Assembly: GCA_022828595.1 (NCBI GenBank)
Contig: JAKGHH010000002.1
Location: 63,336,383 to 63,400,382 of the forward strand
Source of the DNA: Nelumbo lutea
Lineage: Eukaryota > Streptophyta > Magnoliopsida > Proteales > Nelumbonaceae
Length of the DNA stretch: 64,000 nucleotides
Direction: 5' to 3'
The notes under the pieces: generated by a model
What the model saw: only the letters and a program-made list of their open reading frames with translations
The model's database searches: none
Told to the model about the DNA's origin: nothing
Part shown: in pieces, positions 32,386-44,386 of the stretch
How the letters are laid out: each line of letters starts with the position of its first letter
Position numbering within the stretch: the first letter of the stretch is position 1
Made by a program: the position numbers and the translations under genes

Positions 32386-33629
32386 TAGAGACAGCCACAT
32401 CATACACCATTATCGATACAATAACAAGATTGTGATAGAACCCGGTGCTCTTCAAATGGATTGGATTGAATCAGATAATATTTAAACCCATATTTTATTC
32501 ATCAATATTTTGATTCGAATTGGATAGGGGTGGATCCATATTCTATTCATGTAGTCCCTTTTCTTTTTGAGTGGTGTGCGGAGAGAGAGAGGGATAGAAG
32601 CTGTGGACTGGTGACAAATGCGCTGTTTCTGGTAGACAAATGGGCTAATGGGCTGTCGGATCGTGTTGGGTTGCTTCAAAAATGACTCCTTTTCAAAATA
32701 GCAATTCCAGATTTATCGGAGAAGTTTGATTAGTTTAGTTGCACATCTCCAAACCCGAACTTGTCTCCCGAATACATAGTGAGACAACAAGGAAAAAACC
32801 CGAACTTGTCAATTTATATCCGACTTTTAACAAGGGAAAACAGTTCAATAATTTTGGCGGGTCAAGTTAGGAATTGGCACATGCAAATTGACCCGGTAAG
32901 TGGACCCACTTGGGCATTAATACAGACAAAAGGTAGTGGGTTATTCCCTTTGGACATCAATTTAAGGGTAATCATTCTAATCTAATCTGATCCACAAGTC
33001 ACAAGTGGATTATGCTCCTATGTGATGTCATGGATGACATACACATGCAAGTGGTAAGTGATGTAATTGCTTAAAGATCAGGTGATAAATCTCTCTTTTG
33101 ACGGTCAAGATGAAAAGCTTTGCAAATGATGCAGATATTTATAGTTGCAGGTCCTTGTTCAATCATCTGTGCAGTTAAAAAGTTGCAGACGTTCAGTCCT
33201 TAGGGATGGGAAATTAAAGAGGACAGTCAATTGCATCATAGAATTTGGGTCGCCCGGATCCGGCGAAGGCTACCGTATTATAAATTTCTCGACTTCATGC
33301 TAATAGGGTTTTTTCACGGATAAAAGTTGAAAGGGGTGGTGATGGCGTCATCAGATTTGCAGAGGGTGTTGCCTTTTGTGGCAAAAATTGGTGGAAAATC
33401 ACAACTTTTTACTTTCTTAGAACGTTTCTCAATTAGGGAATTAATTGAATGGAACATGATATTAACCTAACTGAAGCAAAAAATTCAGATTGGTCAAATT
33501 GGGGCTTTTATGAACAGGGCTGCACATGGATTAGATTAAATTGAATATATCTTAGATAAAATTTGGTTTGGGTTTGAATCAAATTTTATCCATTGAATTG
33601 GATTTTAAATTAGATTAACTAAAGGTGCA

Positions 33630-34480
33630 TTCATGGCATTGGTACAGATTTTTTTATTTTCTTTTTCGTGCCATTGACAGATTTTTACTTATTCAAGTAA
33701 ATACAGTTACCTGGGTAAGTTTTTCTTGGAAAACATTTACTTGGATAAGTACATTTATTTATGTTCTTTTATTTCTCATATAAATAAGGCAATGGCCATT
33801 TTATCCATAAAAAATCATTTATTAAAATTGGCATTTTTGTCTCATTCAAGTGTTGGCAACTTCTCCCTAGGTGGGAAATTTCCCCCCGGGTAAATGATAC
33901 CTAGGAAAATAAAATTTCTTTGGTCCCTACATTAATTTGAAAAAAGAACATGAGATTCTTGGTCAATGGGAACCAAAATCTCATTGACCAACTTTCCCCT
34001 AAGGGGGCATTATCTTTTCGGATTTTGAGAGGGGAAAGTTGGTCAATGGGATTTTGATTCCCATTGACTAAGAAATCTAGCTATATTATTTTTTCAAATT
34101 TGTGTGGAAATCAGGGAAAGATTTTTTCTTGGGTATCACTTACTCGGGTAAATGATATCCATCTCCTAGGTGGGTAAATAACTTTTTCACCTAGGGGAAA
34201 ATTAAGTTGCCAGCACTTGAATGGGACAAAAATACCCCCCCTTTTAATAATGAATTTTTATGGCTAAAATGGTCATTGCCTTATTTACATGGGAAATAAA
34301 AGAACAACGAGGAAAGTAACTTATCAAAAAGTGAACAAGGCCTTAGAGAGGGTGTTCTGTTTTGGGATTTTGAGAGGGGGAAAAGTTGGTCAATGGGAAA
34401 TTCCCATTGACCAAGAAACCCATGTTCTTTTTTTAGATTTATGTGGGGACCAGGGAAAAGTGATATCATAGGTGGGTAAA
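33630..34480. mobile_element. Large foldback element(s), possibly nested
   Basis: Long inverse blocks pair across a centre near 34000. The left arm has AAATAAGGCAATGGCCATTTTATCC at 33782-33810, and the right arm has AATGGTCATTGCCTTATTT at 34268-34287. CTCATTCAAGTGTTGGCAAC and GTTGCCAGCACTTGAATGGG also pair, as do TTGGTCAATGGGAACC and its inverse. A second shorter palindrome (34340-34480, GGTCAATGGGAAATTCCCATTGACC) follows. Related half-copies occur at 45060-45380 and 62759-63046. Confidence 0.65.
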
Positions 34481-34484
34481 TAAA

Positions 34485-34938
34485 GGCATTGTTTGCATAG
34501 ACTTTTACTTTTGTACTTTAAAAATATCAAAGTATAAAGTAGATAAAATACTTTTACTTTGGTAATTTTTCTTTGAAAACCATTTGGATAAAAAAATTGA
34601 AAAGTATGTTTTTCAAAACAAAAGTACTATTTTTCTGCAAAAGTACGTCTATTTATACTTTCGGTGGTTTCAGGGTCTGAGACCAGTGATGGCAGTCTGA
34701 CTCTAACAGCGGCAAGCTGAGGTAGGGTGTAGAGTTTTATCAAAAGGTAGTCACATGTTCACATGAAAACAAAAGTATAATTTCGCCAAAAGCACAAAGT
34801 ACTTTATACTTTCAAAAGTATGAAAGTATGAAAGCAAAAAATATAAAATACATAATACAAACACTATGTCATGTTTTTCATACTTTTATACTTTCAAAAA
34901 TACAAAAGTACTTTATAAATGTATATCCAAACAGGGCC
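34485..34938. mobile_element. Tourist-like MITE, 454 bp
   Basis: Ends GGCATTGTTTGCATAG and, inverse, GTATATCCAAACAGGGCC border an AT-rich interior with many TTTTACTTTTGTACTT/AAAGTACTTT pairs. It is flanked by AAA on the left and TAA on the right, so the target duplication is only partly preserved. Confidence 0.6.
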
Positions 34939-35311
34939 TAACTTTCCTAACTTGGGGGGTATTGGTTTTGAGATTTTGTCTAAATTAATAATTGGGTTGA
35001 GGCCTGTGTAAGACAATGAATATATATTTAAGGGTAAGAAATTAAAACCTCTTTGATATGCATGAAAAAGCCTAGAATAAAGAATAGATGACGGAATGAA
35101 TGCCTCGTAGCATATTGAGCAACAGAGTATCACCAAACTGAATTAATTTGGCCTTGCAAAGCCATGTTCAAGCACACGTTACGGGTCCCCCTTCGAGGCC
35201 ACCTTGCGGGTCACCTTATGAAGTCACCCCTTTTTACCTTAGAAGTTGCTTATTGCGAGGTCATGGTATCTCAGCCTCGTCATGCCATCTCATTTTAACA
35301 TTATAAGTCAC

Positions 35312-35927
35312 TAGGGGTGGATTCTAATTTAGCTAAGTCAAGTATTTGATTATACGAGCTCGGTTTGCTGAAATTGTGTTAGGATCGGGTTCGAGTTCGA
35401 GATCGACTCGGTTCAAAGCTTGTAAGTTCGAATTTGGCTGGATTTGAGGTCGATTGTAAGCCAAATATTTTTTTTTTCTAAAAAATAAAAATTATACATA
35501 TAAAAATATTTTTTTATTTTACAAATAAAAAATTAAGACTTATAATTTTTTATTATTATACATATAAAAAATAAAAATATACATATAAAAATGTTTATGT
35601 TTTACATACAAAGAAATAAGATTATAAGAATTATTTACTATTAAAAATAAAAAATAAAAATATTATTATATATAATAAAAAATACTTATTATATATATTT
35701 ATATGTATATGTATGTATGTGTGTATGCATGTATGTATATAATAAAAAATTTTACTATATTAGACTCGATTAGGCTTGTAAATCTCTTGAATCGAGGTTC
35801 ATCGAACTCGAATTCAACTCAATTAGCAAACGAGCCTATATATTAGGCTCGAGTTTGGCTTGAAGCTCGGTTTAAATTGATCTGATTTCGAATAGCTCAT
35901 GAGAAGCTTGGCTCATCGCCACCCCTA
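35312..35927. mobile_element. hAT-like element (TAGGGGTGG ends)
   Basis: This 616-bp element starts TAGGGGTGG and ends CCACCCCTA. Both ends run into GAGCTCGGTTTG/AAGCTTGGCTC-type arms. Eight-base flanks TAAGTCAC and CAAGTCAT agree at 6 of 8. The core is very AT-rich and carries no transposase. It is the same family as 43378. Confidence 0.75.
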
Positions 35928-36011
35928 CAAGTCATCTTGCCAAATTAAGTTATCACCTTGCTAATAGCCTCGTGAAATCATGGTATCTCAAAGTCGCAAG
36001 GCCATATTAAT

Positions 36012-36452
36012 TAAGCACGTGGGCCTAACCTCGGGCCCAAAACATCAAGCCCAAATGTGTTTCAAGCCGGGCTCGGGAATTGTCAAACAAAGCCCGGCCC
36101 GAGCTGACTCAGCATTATATATTTTATAAAACATATAATATATATTTTATATAATATAAAATATATAATATTTATTAGAATATATATATTAATAATTTAA
36201 TATATACATTTTTTTCTTTATAATTTCTCTCTCTCTTTCTCTCTCTCTCTCTATTCAGTCGCTTCAGCAATAACAACGGCATATGCTAGACTTCAGGTTT
36301 GGGCCTAGGCCCCCGGCTTCAGGCTTTTTATGAGGGCCAGGCTCAGGACCAAGTTGTAGGCCCGATGGTCAGGCCAGACTCAGGCTCGAGCCTTAGAAAA
36401 ATCTATTAATACAATTGAAAGCCTGACCCGACCGGGCCCATAAACAGGTCTA
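36012..36452. mobile_element. hAT-like element, GGGCC-rich family, degenerate left end
   Basis: The right end CCCGACCGGGCCCATAAACA then GGTCTA is typical of the family at 38054. The left end (ACGTGGGCCTAACC) is eroded. The interior has an AT core (TATATAATAT) and a CT microsatellite at 36222-36252. Confidence 0.55.
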
Positions 36453-37228
36453 ATTCGCATCACAAAACTGCACTTAGTCGGCTCCGTGAGGCACTCATAA
36501 CCAAAACATATATGTGTTGTGAGGTAAGTCAAATGCTGAATGTAAACAATGTTACAAAGCTAGAATAAGAATATGGTGAAGGTCTTGTGGAGGGTGGATC
36601 GATATCCAAGGGAAACTATGATTGGCTATATCTAAGTGTCATACTGACATGTGTCACTTCTTGAGGAGTTTCAACTTTATTATCTTAAAAGACACGTGTC
36701 CCGGGCGAGAAACTGATGGGATCTATCCCCAAACATTACCTGAGTTGAAAAATATTCTGAAATTTTGGCTTCATGCACATAGTTTTTCCCTTTATTCCTA
36801 TAAATAAAGAGGCTGTCCTCCCATTCCTTGTTCTTTTTTGGTATCATCTTCATCTTTATTTCCAAAATTTTAAGCCCATCCTTCTCTCTATTAGCTTACA
36901 ACCGATTCTCGTTGTTCTAAGTTGATTCAAATTCAAATCATTTATATATATGGTTAATAATATATAGATTGTTTTTTTGTAAATTTTATTATATTTATAT
37001 CTAAGAGTAAATTTCATAAACATTGAATAAGATGATTATGATTAAAAAGACACATTTTATATTTTAGTTTCATTAAAATAAAATTCTAAATTCTTATAAA
37101 ATATAATACACCCTTATGTCCAATCCATAGCTTGCTAACATTTTTTAGTTGGTTCTTGTAGCTCATGTAAGGTTTTAGTAATTTGAATGAGGTAAAATTT
37201 GGTTTCATTCATCTATATATGCGAGAAT

Positions 37229-37405
37229 GTGTATGTCCTTATATATGCATGGAATATGACAACAGCTAGAATACTAGATACCACCGCATGTGATGTATGC
37301 CGCATGAATTTCTTTGCATGTGTATGTCCTTATGCATGGTACATGACAACAGCTAGAATACTAGATACCACTGCATGTGATGTATGACGCATGGATTTCT
37401 TTTCT
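37229..37405 (+). repeat. 91-bp tandem duplication
   Basis: Copies start GTGTATGTCCTTAT at 37229 and 37320. Each contains ATGACAACAGCTAGAATAC and GATACCACYGCATGTGATG. A 4-base difference and a few substitutions separate them. Confidence 0.88.
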
Positions 37406-37744
37406 CTTTTTTATTTTCGGTATCATGGGACTACACAACGTGGGGTAGACAATCGCCGTCCTAATAACACCCCCTCCCCCTAACCATGTGGTGTATGAAT
37501 CTACGGCTAAATGAAAAGAGTACAAATTGTTTTATTTATTGTTTGTCATTTTTCAACTTTTAGGTATTGAATTTGAAATTTTGAATCATATAAAAAAAAG
37601 GTATTGAACCATATTTATCAAGATAGGAATGAAAATTGGACAAATTTTGGTTCGATTTTTCTTTTAGATTCACTGTATTTTGTTTCAGCTTTTATTTTAC
37701 TTCTCCATTGCAAACAATCAAAATAAAGTAAAACCTAAGGCTTA

Positions 37745-38042
37745 GGGTCCGTTTGATCTATAGTTGGAATTGGAATTGAAATCCTCCGGAATTGAAATCG
37801 GAATGGTCTATTTTCATAGTCTGTTTAATTCAAATAGGAATGAGAATGAGAATTAAAATCAGCATGAATGGGATTTCATTCTCAAGGGAGGTGCAGGGAA
37901 TGGCTATTTCCTCAAATGGGGGAATGTCATTCCAGCAGGATTGGGAATGGGATTCTGATTCCGCCCAACCAAATAGTTGGAATCGAATAGCCCATTCTGA
38001 TTCCGATTCCAGACCCCTATTCCTGCAAAACAAGCAGACCTT
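37745..38042. mobile_element. Probable Tourist-like MITE with GGAAT-rich arms
   Basis: The left end GGGTCCGTTTGATCTATAG and right end CCTGCAAAACAAGCAGACC are weakly inverse. The interior consists of repeated GGAATTGGAATTG / CATTCTGATTCCGATTCC blocks. The edge is uncertain because the TTA duplication is not clean. Confidence 0.5.
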
Positions 38043-38053
38043 TAGTTTGGCAG

Positions 38054-38598
38054 TAGACATGTTCATGGGCCGGGCCGGGCCGGGTCGAGCTCGGGCCGGG
38101 CTTTCACTCTGTATTAACAGATTTTTCTAAGGCCCGAGCCCGAGCCCAGCCCGACCATTGGGCCTACAACTTGGGCCCGAGCCTGACCCTCATAAAAAGC
38201 CCGAAGCCCGGGCCGGGGCCCGAGCCCGAAATTTAGCACATGTGTTACTATTGCTGAAATGGCTGAATAGAGAGAGAGAGTGAGAGAGAAATTGTAAAGA
38301 AAAAATAAAAAATGTATATATTAAATTATAAATATATATATTTCAATAAATATTATATTATTTATATATTTTATATAATATATAAAATACATATTATGTA
38401 TTTTATAAAATATATAATGCTGCATCGGGCCAAACTGGCCTCGGGCTGAGATTTTTTGACAAATCCCGAGCCTGGCCCGTAACACAGTCGGGGTTACTGT
38501 GTTAAGCCCGAGCTCAGGCCCGCAGGCCTAATTACATGACCAAGCCCGACTAGGGTGCAGGCCGGGCCATCGGGCTACCCGGCCCATAAACATGTCTA
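38054..38598. mobile_element. hAT-like element (TAGACATGTTCATGG ends)
   Basis: This 545-bp element starts TAGACATGTTCATGGGCC and ends GGCCCATAAACATGTCTA. GGGCC-rich arms flank an AT core. Flanks TTTGGCAG (38046-38053) and TTTGGTAG (38599-38606) match at 7 of 8. This fixes it as an 8-bp-duplicating, hAT-type MITE. Apparent Gly/Ala/Arg-rich frames over it are not genes. Confidence 0.85.
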
Positions 38599-39332
38599 TT
38601 TGGTAGGAGTACAAATAAAAATATATACAATGCAAATAAATACAAAATAATACAAAAGATAAAATCATTTGCACTATCATATATTTGTCCTAATGCAATG
38701 GAAAAAAGTGACATTGATTTTATTGCTTGGTGAAAAGCTAAAATCAAGGTTTGACAGGACTTTCCCCACATTTCCTTCTTATTTTAGGGGATTTTGTAGC
38801 TTTGAGAATCTTAGGGGATTACGGCTCTTAAATAATTGCTTTGAGTGATAAAATAAGATGCAATACAAATAATTGTCTATAAATATTAAACATTATCTTG
38901 CTATTGTCATGTAAGCACACGCTTCCATGTATGTGCCACCATGTTAGGTTCTTCATAGAAATCCACATGATTTAGTTCAAAATGTTTTCTCAATTCTCAC
39001 TATCGAAATTAAACCACCTGCATTATTAGATTAAAGATTTAAAAATGATGAATTTTATTAGAAATAAAGAAGGGTAAGGTTGTCTTTTTCCAAAGTAATG
39101 AGATGGTGGTTTTTATTCTGTTTTGCCCATGAAAGTAATTATTTGAAGGTAGTCTTCCCTTGTTTGCAGTTAAAATCAAAACCAGATGCAAAATTTGCAA
39201 CTGGTTCATATGTGCATGCGGTGGTTTGAAACCATGATTAATTTAAACCCATTTCTGATGTAAAATTTGCATGTTTTGTCTGATAGATTCCATCTAATTT
39301 TGCATGCACTTTGGAAGAATGGAAATCCAGAT

Positions 39333-39396
39333 ATATGTTGGGAACATCTCCTTATGAATTTAACATATGTTGGGAACATCTCCTTATGAATTTAAC
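39333..39396 (+). repeat. 32-bp perfect tandem duplication
   Basis: Two identical copies of a unit starting ATATGTTGGGAACATCTCC lie head to tail. They sit at or just outside the left edge of the copia LTR and may include its TGTTGG terminus. Confidence 0.9.
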
Positions 39397-39429
39397 TTTG
39401 AAAGAATAGAAATTCAAATATGTATTAAC

Positions 39430-40171
39430 TGATAAGAAATAGATGAAAAGACTTATGGGTATACTTGAGTTGCGGCAAGTGTCTGCTTTCCTTAAAATCG
39501 ATTTTGCTACCTCTTGGAGTATGCCCGTTGGTGTAGAAGATTTTCGGCGGTCAGTCTCCAAAATATAACATCTCTCAGCCTTGGCGCTATGTGCACTCAT
39601 AGTCTGAATCAGCGAACTGATTTGTTATGTGTGCCCAATACGATTCAATCAGTGAGAGAAAAAACACAGAATTGGAGAATGCAAAACCCGCACAGGAGAA
39701 GAGACAAGGTTTAGTGCACTAAAAACACATGTCTTGGCCATTAAGTAATGTTAGGACAGAAATGTCTCCCATTAACTTTGGGAGTTCTCCCACATTACAA
39801 AAACAAACTCTTAGTTAAAATGTTAAAGCCTTAAAAAAATAAATAAATAAAGGCAAGGGCCCTGGACCTACATAGCACAGAACAGCACAGCACAGCACAA
39901 TGTTGTGGGTGGCCTCGTGCATGTGTTAGCCTTGCTTTACTCAGACCAGCTTGATGTGTGTGTGCGTGTGATGGTCTAAGCACACTCTTTCCACATGTTT
40001 CAAATACACAACTCAAAAGCACAAGATGTAAGATAAACCCAAGAGGAATGCTTTTCTTAGTCCATGTGGGACTCAAGCCACTCCAAAAAAAAGACAAAAC
40101 CGAAAAGAGAATAGACAAAAAGCAGATAACATTAATTTGAATCACACAAAAACCAAGACAAAGTACCAACA
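39430..40171 (-). repeat. 3' LTR of the copia element
   Basis: The inner edge ends CCAACA at 40171. The outer edge is near TGATAAG at 39430, possibly further left since weak similarity continues to about 39390. It matches the 5' LTR along most of its length (CGATTCAATCA, TTGGCCATTAAGTA, GACAGAAACGTCTCCCAT-type blocks). Confidence 0.78.
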
Positions 40172-40734
40172 ATTCTCCACATGAATCAAATTAATACAAT
40201 ACGAATTAGGCACACTTCAAGAAGCAAAACGAATTAGTGGTGATGTCTTGTAGACTTGAATCGGCATTTAGTGCTTATACGGTATGTGATACTAAAATTT
40301 GGTGAAACTAAGCTGTGAACTGAATTCCTTGAGTATAATGTAGATGCATTTACAATGCATGTCTTACTCTCTATGACAATTGGTTCTCTTGGTTTACGTT
40401 TCATCCAACGACCCATACCTAGATTTTCATGAGATCTCTACACAACAAGACCCTTGTTCTCATAGGAGGCGGCCCCATCTCTACACTCTTAATATGTGAA
40501 TTCATCAATTATGCACAACAATTATCCACACCATCCATAAGGGCTATGAATTCATTAAGAGTAAATTAGTCAACCTCCTTACATTGGAGTTACCACCATC
40601 TACACCATAGGGATGAGCACTCTCAACTTGTTATGATACTGCTCTACCAAACTTACAATGATTTGTTATTACCCATTAAACCTCTTTCATGGGATCTCCA
40701 ATAATAGAGGTTGGGTTGCCACCACTGCTTGTTT

Positions 40735-42150
40735 AATTTATAGGCTTTAAACCCATCCCCCTCGATGCATCCAAGACTAACTTTCTAGTCAGTCCTTTAG
40801 TCAGAGGATCTACTAGATTTTATTTTAATAACACCATCACTTATTAACCTTTTTACTATGTTATGTCTTAGTCAAACATGCCAATTCTTTCCATTGTAGC
40901 TATTGTTTTGGTTTCTAGCAATTGCCGCTTGACTGTCATAATGCAAGGAAACAAACGAGATTGGTTTTGTCTACATAGGTAAGTCAGTCAATAAATTACG
41001 AAGCCATTGGGCCACCACACCAGCTTGTTCTAAGGCAATAAACTCAGATTCCATTGTTGACCTTGCAATACAAGTCTGTTTGGTGGAATTCCATGAAATG
41101 GCTACACCACCTAAGGCAAATATATACTTACTACTGGATTTGGTCTCTTCTGAATCTGAGATTCAGTTTGCATCACAATAACCTAATACACTTGGATATC
41201 AATTCAAATGCAGTCCAATGTCAATAATACCTCTCAGGTACCTTAAAACTCCAATTAATGCATTCTAATGTTCATGTCTAGGATTATGCGTATATCTACA
41301 TAGTTTTCCAACAACAAACACAATATCCGTACATGTACAGTTCATTAAAAATATTAAACTACCTATGATTCTAGCATACTCATGTTAAGAAACAACATCA
41401 CCATTATTTTTCTTTCATTTAGCACTACAATCATAAGGTATTCTTACCGGCACACATTTAGATTAATTAAATTTTCTCTAACATTCTTACAATATAATGA
41501 GATTGTGTTAATGCTAAGCCATTAGGATTTTTATTAATTTTTATTCCTAGGATTACATCTGCTTCTCCCATATCTTTCATTTATTGCAAATCCATTATTT
41601 ACTAGAACATTGTTTAATTTTTTGTTCCACTATTTAGGAGCTTGTTTAAGTCTAATGATTTAGCTAGTTTGCAGATTTTATGTTCTTGTCATGGAGCTCT
41701 AAATTCCTCAAGTTGATCAATATATATTTCTTCTTGTAAATCCTGTTAAGGAAGGTAGTTTTTACATCAATTTGATGTATAATTAATTTATATATAGATG
41801 CTATGGCCATTAGGAACTTAATGGTTGTTAATTATGTTACTGGAGAGTAGGTGTCAAAATAATTTTTACCCTCTTTTTGTTTGTACCCTTTTGCTACCGG
41901 CCTTGCCTTGAACTTATCTATGTTCCATTGGGTTTTAGTTTTTTTCTAAACACTCACTTACAACCAATGATTTTAGTTCTCGGAGGTATGTCTACCAATT
42001 CCCAAGTATGATTATCCATAATTGACTCTAGCTCACTATCAATGGTCTCTCTCCAAAAGGATGAATTTACAAATATTATAGCCTCTTGATATGTTTTAGG
42101 ATCATTCTCCACCCAATAAGTGACAAAGTCATCTCCTAAATTTTTTTTTC
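40735..42150 (-). pseudogene. Copia reverse transcriptase and RNase H (broken)
   Basis: Minus-strand translation of 41170-40770 gives recognisable copia RNase H phrases: [49 protein letters not shown] and KNWHVRLRHN. The stretch to the right (41170-42150) gives scattered RT fragments, including VKTTFLN, with many stops. No frame exceeds about 60 codons. Confidence 0.75.
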
Positions 42151-42159
42151 CCTGAGTCT

Positions 42160-43260
42160 CTTACTACTTCTAAGTTTTTGTTTATCACTTTTCTCATTTA
42201 TCTTACTAATTTGCTCACTAGTTTAGCCGACTTCTCTTATTCTTTCTATATTTCTTTTGTTTCAATGGAAAAAACATTCTCAAAAAATTCTCCATCTCTT
42301 GATTCAACTATAATGTTTGGCTCTAATAAATTATTTTCCATATTTAAAACTAAGAACCTATATGTTGCACTATTTTCAGCATACCTAATAAATACACAAT
42401 CACTAGTTTTTGGTCATAATTTCCTCTTTTTGAGTTCAGGAAGACCCATTTTATTTAGACACCTCCACATTTTCAAATATTTCAGATTAGGTGCATGTCC
42501 CTTTCATAATTCATAAGGGGTTTTCTTTGAATTTTTAGATTGAATTCTATTTAATATATGACAAGCAGACAAAATAGTTTCCCTCCACACGTTGGAAGGT
42601 AATAATGAATTTATTAACATTGCATTTAACATTTCCTTAAGTGTTCAATTTTTTCCTTTTAGCTATTCCGTTTTGCTCAGGTGTATACAAGGCTGTTGTT
42701 TTAAAAGCAATATTTATTAAATTGGATATTAATCCATGTTTTTCCATTCTTTTAATAGAAACAACAATCACATGTCCTAATCTACCATGCCATAGATCAA
42801 TAGACTCAACAATATTAATCAGAACTACTAACTTTCATTGATTCAGTAACAACATTCAAAATAAATAACTCATTATAGTTGTACCCCTTCCCAACAAATT
42901 CCCCATTGTGGGATAAAATTAACTTATCAGACTCAAATACAAGTTTAACACCAACTTTATTAAGCAAAGAACCAGAAATTAAATTCCTCCTAAAATCTAG
43001 GACATGTAGGACATCATTCAGCTAAAGCCTCTTCCTAGACATCAATTTCAACATCACTTTTCCCCTTTTAGCAATAGGGGAAGTGTTGGAGTTGCCTACA
43101 AACTTCTCCCTCTTTCACACATTCATAAGTGGAGAAAAGGCTTTGTTCTAGCATATGTTCTTGGTTGGCCCCATGTCCACCACCCACTCACATGCATCTA
43201 CTACCAGATTAACTTTCAAGACCATTGTGGCAATCACCTCATTCTTAATCAGGCTTGCTA
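42160..43260 (-). pseudogene. Copia integrase, gag-pre-integrase and protease remnants
   Basis: Phrases include YTPEQNGIAKRKK (third catalytic Glu region) and LPSNVWRETILSACHILNRIQ. APNLKYLKMWRC is the usual copia integrase C-terminal box. Further right, VLHVLDFRRNLISGSLLNK is the gag-pre-integrase segment. The protease site reads WVVDMGPTKNIC where DSGAT is normal, so it is mutated. Several frameshifts separate the pieces. Confidence 0.78.
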
Positions 43261-43377
43261 GGACAGTGGTAATTTTATGTTTCAATTAATTCTTGTAGCA
43301 TTCAAGGAAAGCTCCTTTCATTTATGTTTCAATGAATTCTTGTAGGATAGTGGTAACTTTTTAATCAATGCAGTAGT

Positions 43378-43820
43378 TAGGGGTGGATTTGAGTCGAGCT
43401 GAACTAAATACTTGACTATTCGAGCTTGGCTCGTTGAAATTGTGCTAGGCTTGAGCTCGAGATTGAGTTCGAGCTTGACTCGAGCTTGGCTCGATTCAAA
43501 GCTCAAAAGTTCGAGCTTGGCTCAGCTTGAGCTCGATTGAGGGCCAAGTGTTTTTCTAAAAAAATGAAAATCATACATATAAAAATATATTTTTTATTTT
43601 ACATATAAAAATGTTTGTATTTTACATAAAATATTATTATATATAATAAAAATTATTTACTATATATATTTATATATTTATATGTATATGTATATTTATG
43701 TATGTATTAGCAAATGAGCCTATATATCAGGCTTGAGCTCGGATCAAAGCTCGGTTTAAACTGAGTCAAATCGAGCTTTTCACAAGCTAAGTTTGAATAG
43801 TTGGTGAGAAGTCACCCCTA
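43378..43820. mobile_element. hAT-like element nested in the copia element
   Basis: This 443-bp element starts TAGGGGTGGATTTGAG and ends GTCACCCCTA. Arms rich in GAGCTTGGCTCG and its inverse surround an AT core. Flanks GCAGTAGT and GCAGCAAT match at 6 of 8. Similarity to 35312 in ends, arms and core is obvious. Confidence 0.8.
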
Positions 43821-44053
43821 GCAGCAATTTGAATGACTCATCAATATGCATTCTTTCTACTAAAACTTCATGCACGATTATTTGATAATCATGCACTTGA
43901 TCCATCACGGATTTGTCATGACCATTTTAAAGTCCAGAAAATTTGCAATAGTGTACTACTTCACGCCTACATCCTTAGTGGTGTATTTCTTTTTCAAAGC
44001 AGTCCATGTTTCCCTTGAGGTTTTGTAAGTTCAGCATTTATGAAACAAAGAAT

Positions 44054-44335
44054 TTAGAATCTGGACCCTAACATAAACAACATCCTTTTTGAATATCTAA
44101 TTAACAATAGTCCTAGCATGTTCACGTTTTGATTCGATTCAGCAAATTCAGATAAAGCATAAGCCAGATTATGGTTCTCAAGGAAAATTGTAATTGTTCC
44201 AGACCACCTACGATAGTTCTTTCCATCAAAATGTTCCAACTTTGACAAATCAAGTTGGGGGTTCGTCAAAACCATTAAAACCGTTTCTAAGATTGTTGGA
44301 AAAACATGAAGCAATATGGTTGTAATAGATATCAA
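44054..44335 (-). pseudogene. Copia Gag N-terminal fragment
   Basis: The frame contains LSKLEHFDGKNYRRWSGTI, the conserved start of plant copia Gag proteins, followed by ITIFLENHNLAYALS. It then loses frame. Gag would form the virus-like particle. Nothing of the zinc knuckle is seen because the downstream region is interrupted by the hAT-like insertion and decay. Confidence 0.8.
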
Positions 44336-44386
44336 ACCAGAAACCTAACAACCAAAGTTGAACTACAGGAAAATATATGTAGTAAT

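Larger units (their letters stand above)
28640..33629. other. Intergenic region upstream of the P450
   Basis: No gene is recognised. It holds the 115-bp tandem repeat at 29739 and repeat D copies at about 31670 and 32200. Partial MITE ends (CAAACCAAACACAGC) occur at 29775 and 30755, and a CT microsatellite lies near 31886-31905. Short frames here have no domains. Confidence 0.5.
35160..36960 (+). repeat. Possible solo LTR or LTR fragment, broken by hAT-like elements
   Basis: Outside the two hAT-like insertions, GAGGTCATGGTATCTCAGCC (35258) and GTGAAATCATGGTATCTCAAAG (35972) are repeated phrases. A plus-strand TATA box, CCTATAAATAAAGAGGC, lies at about 36797-36813, followed by a pyrimidine-rich leader and CTCTCTATTAGC. 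This layout resembles a plant LTR promoter with U5. I see no partner LTR or coding region in the window, and the borders are guesses. Confidence 0.3.

Noticed and set aside
37792..38130. A 112-codon plus-strand frame ending in Gly/Pro/Ala/Arg-rich sequence
   Set aside because: It crosses a MITE and the GGGCC-rich arm of a hAT-like element, so the composition is explained by repeats.
38054..38598. Possible CpG-island-like regulatory region
   Set aside because: GC-rich arms are inverted repeats of a transposon with matching 8-bp flanks, and no gene is attached.
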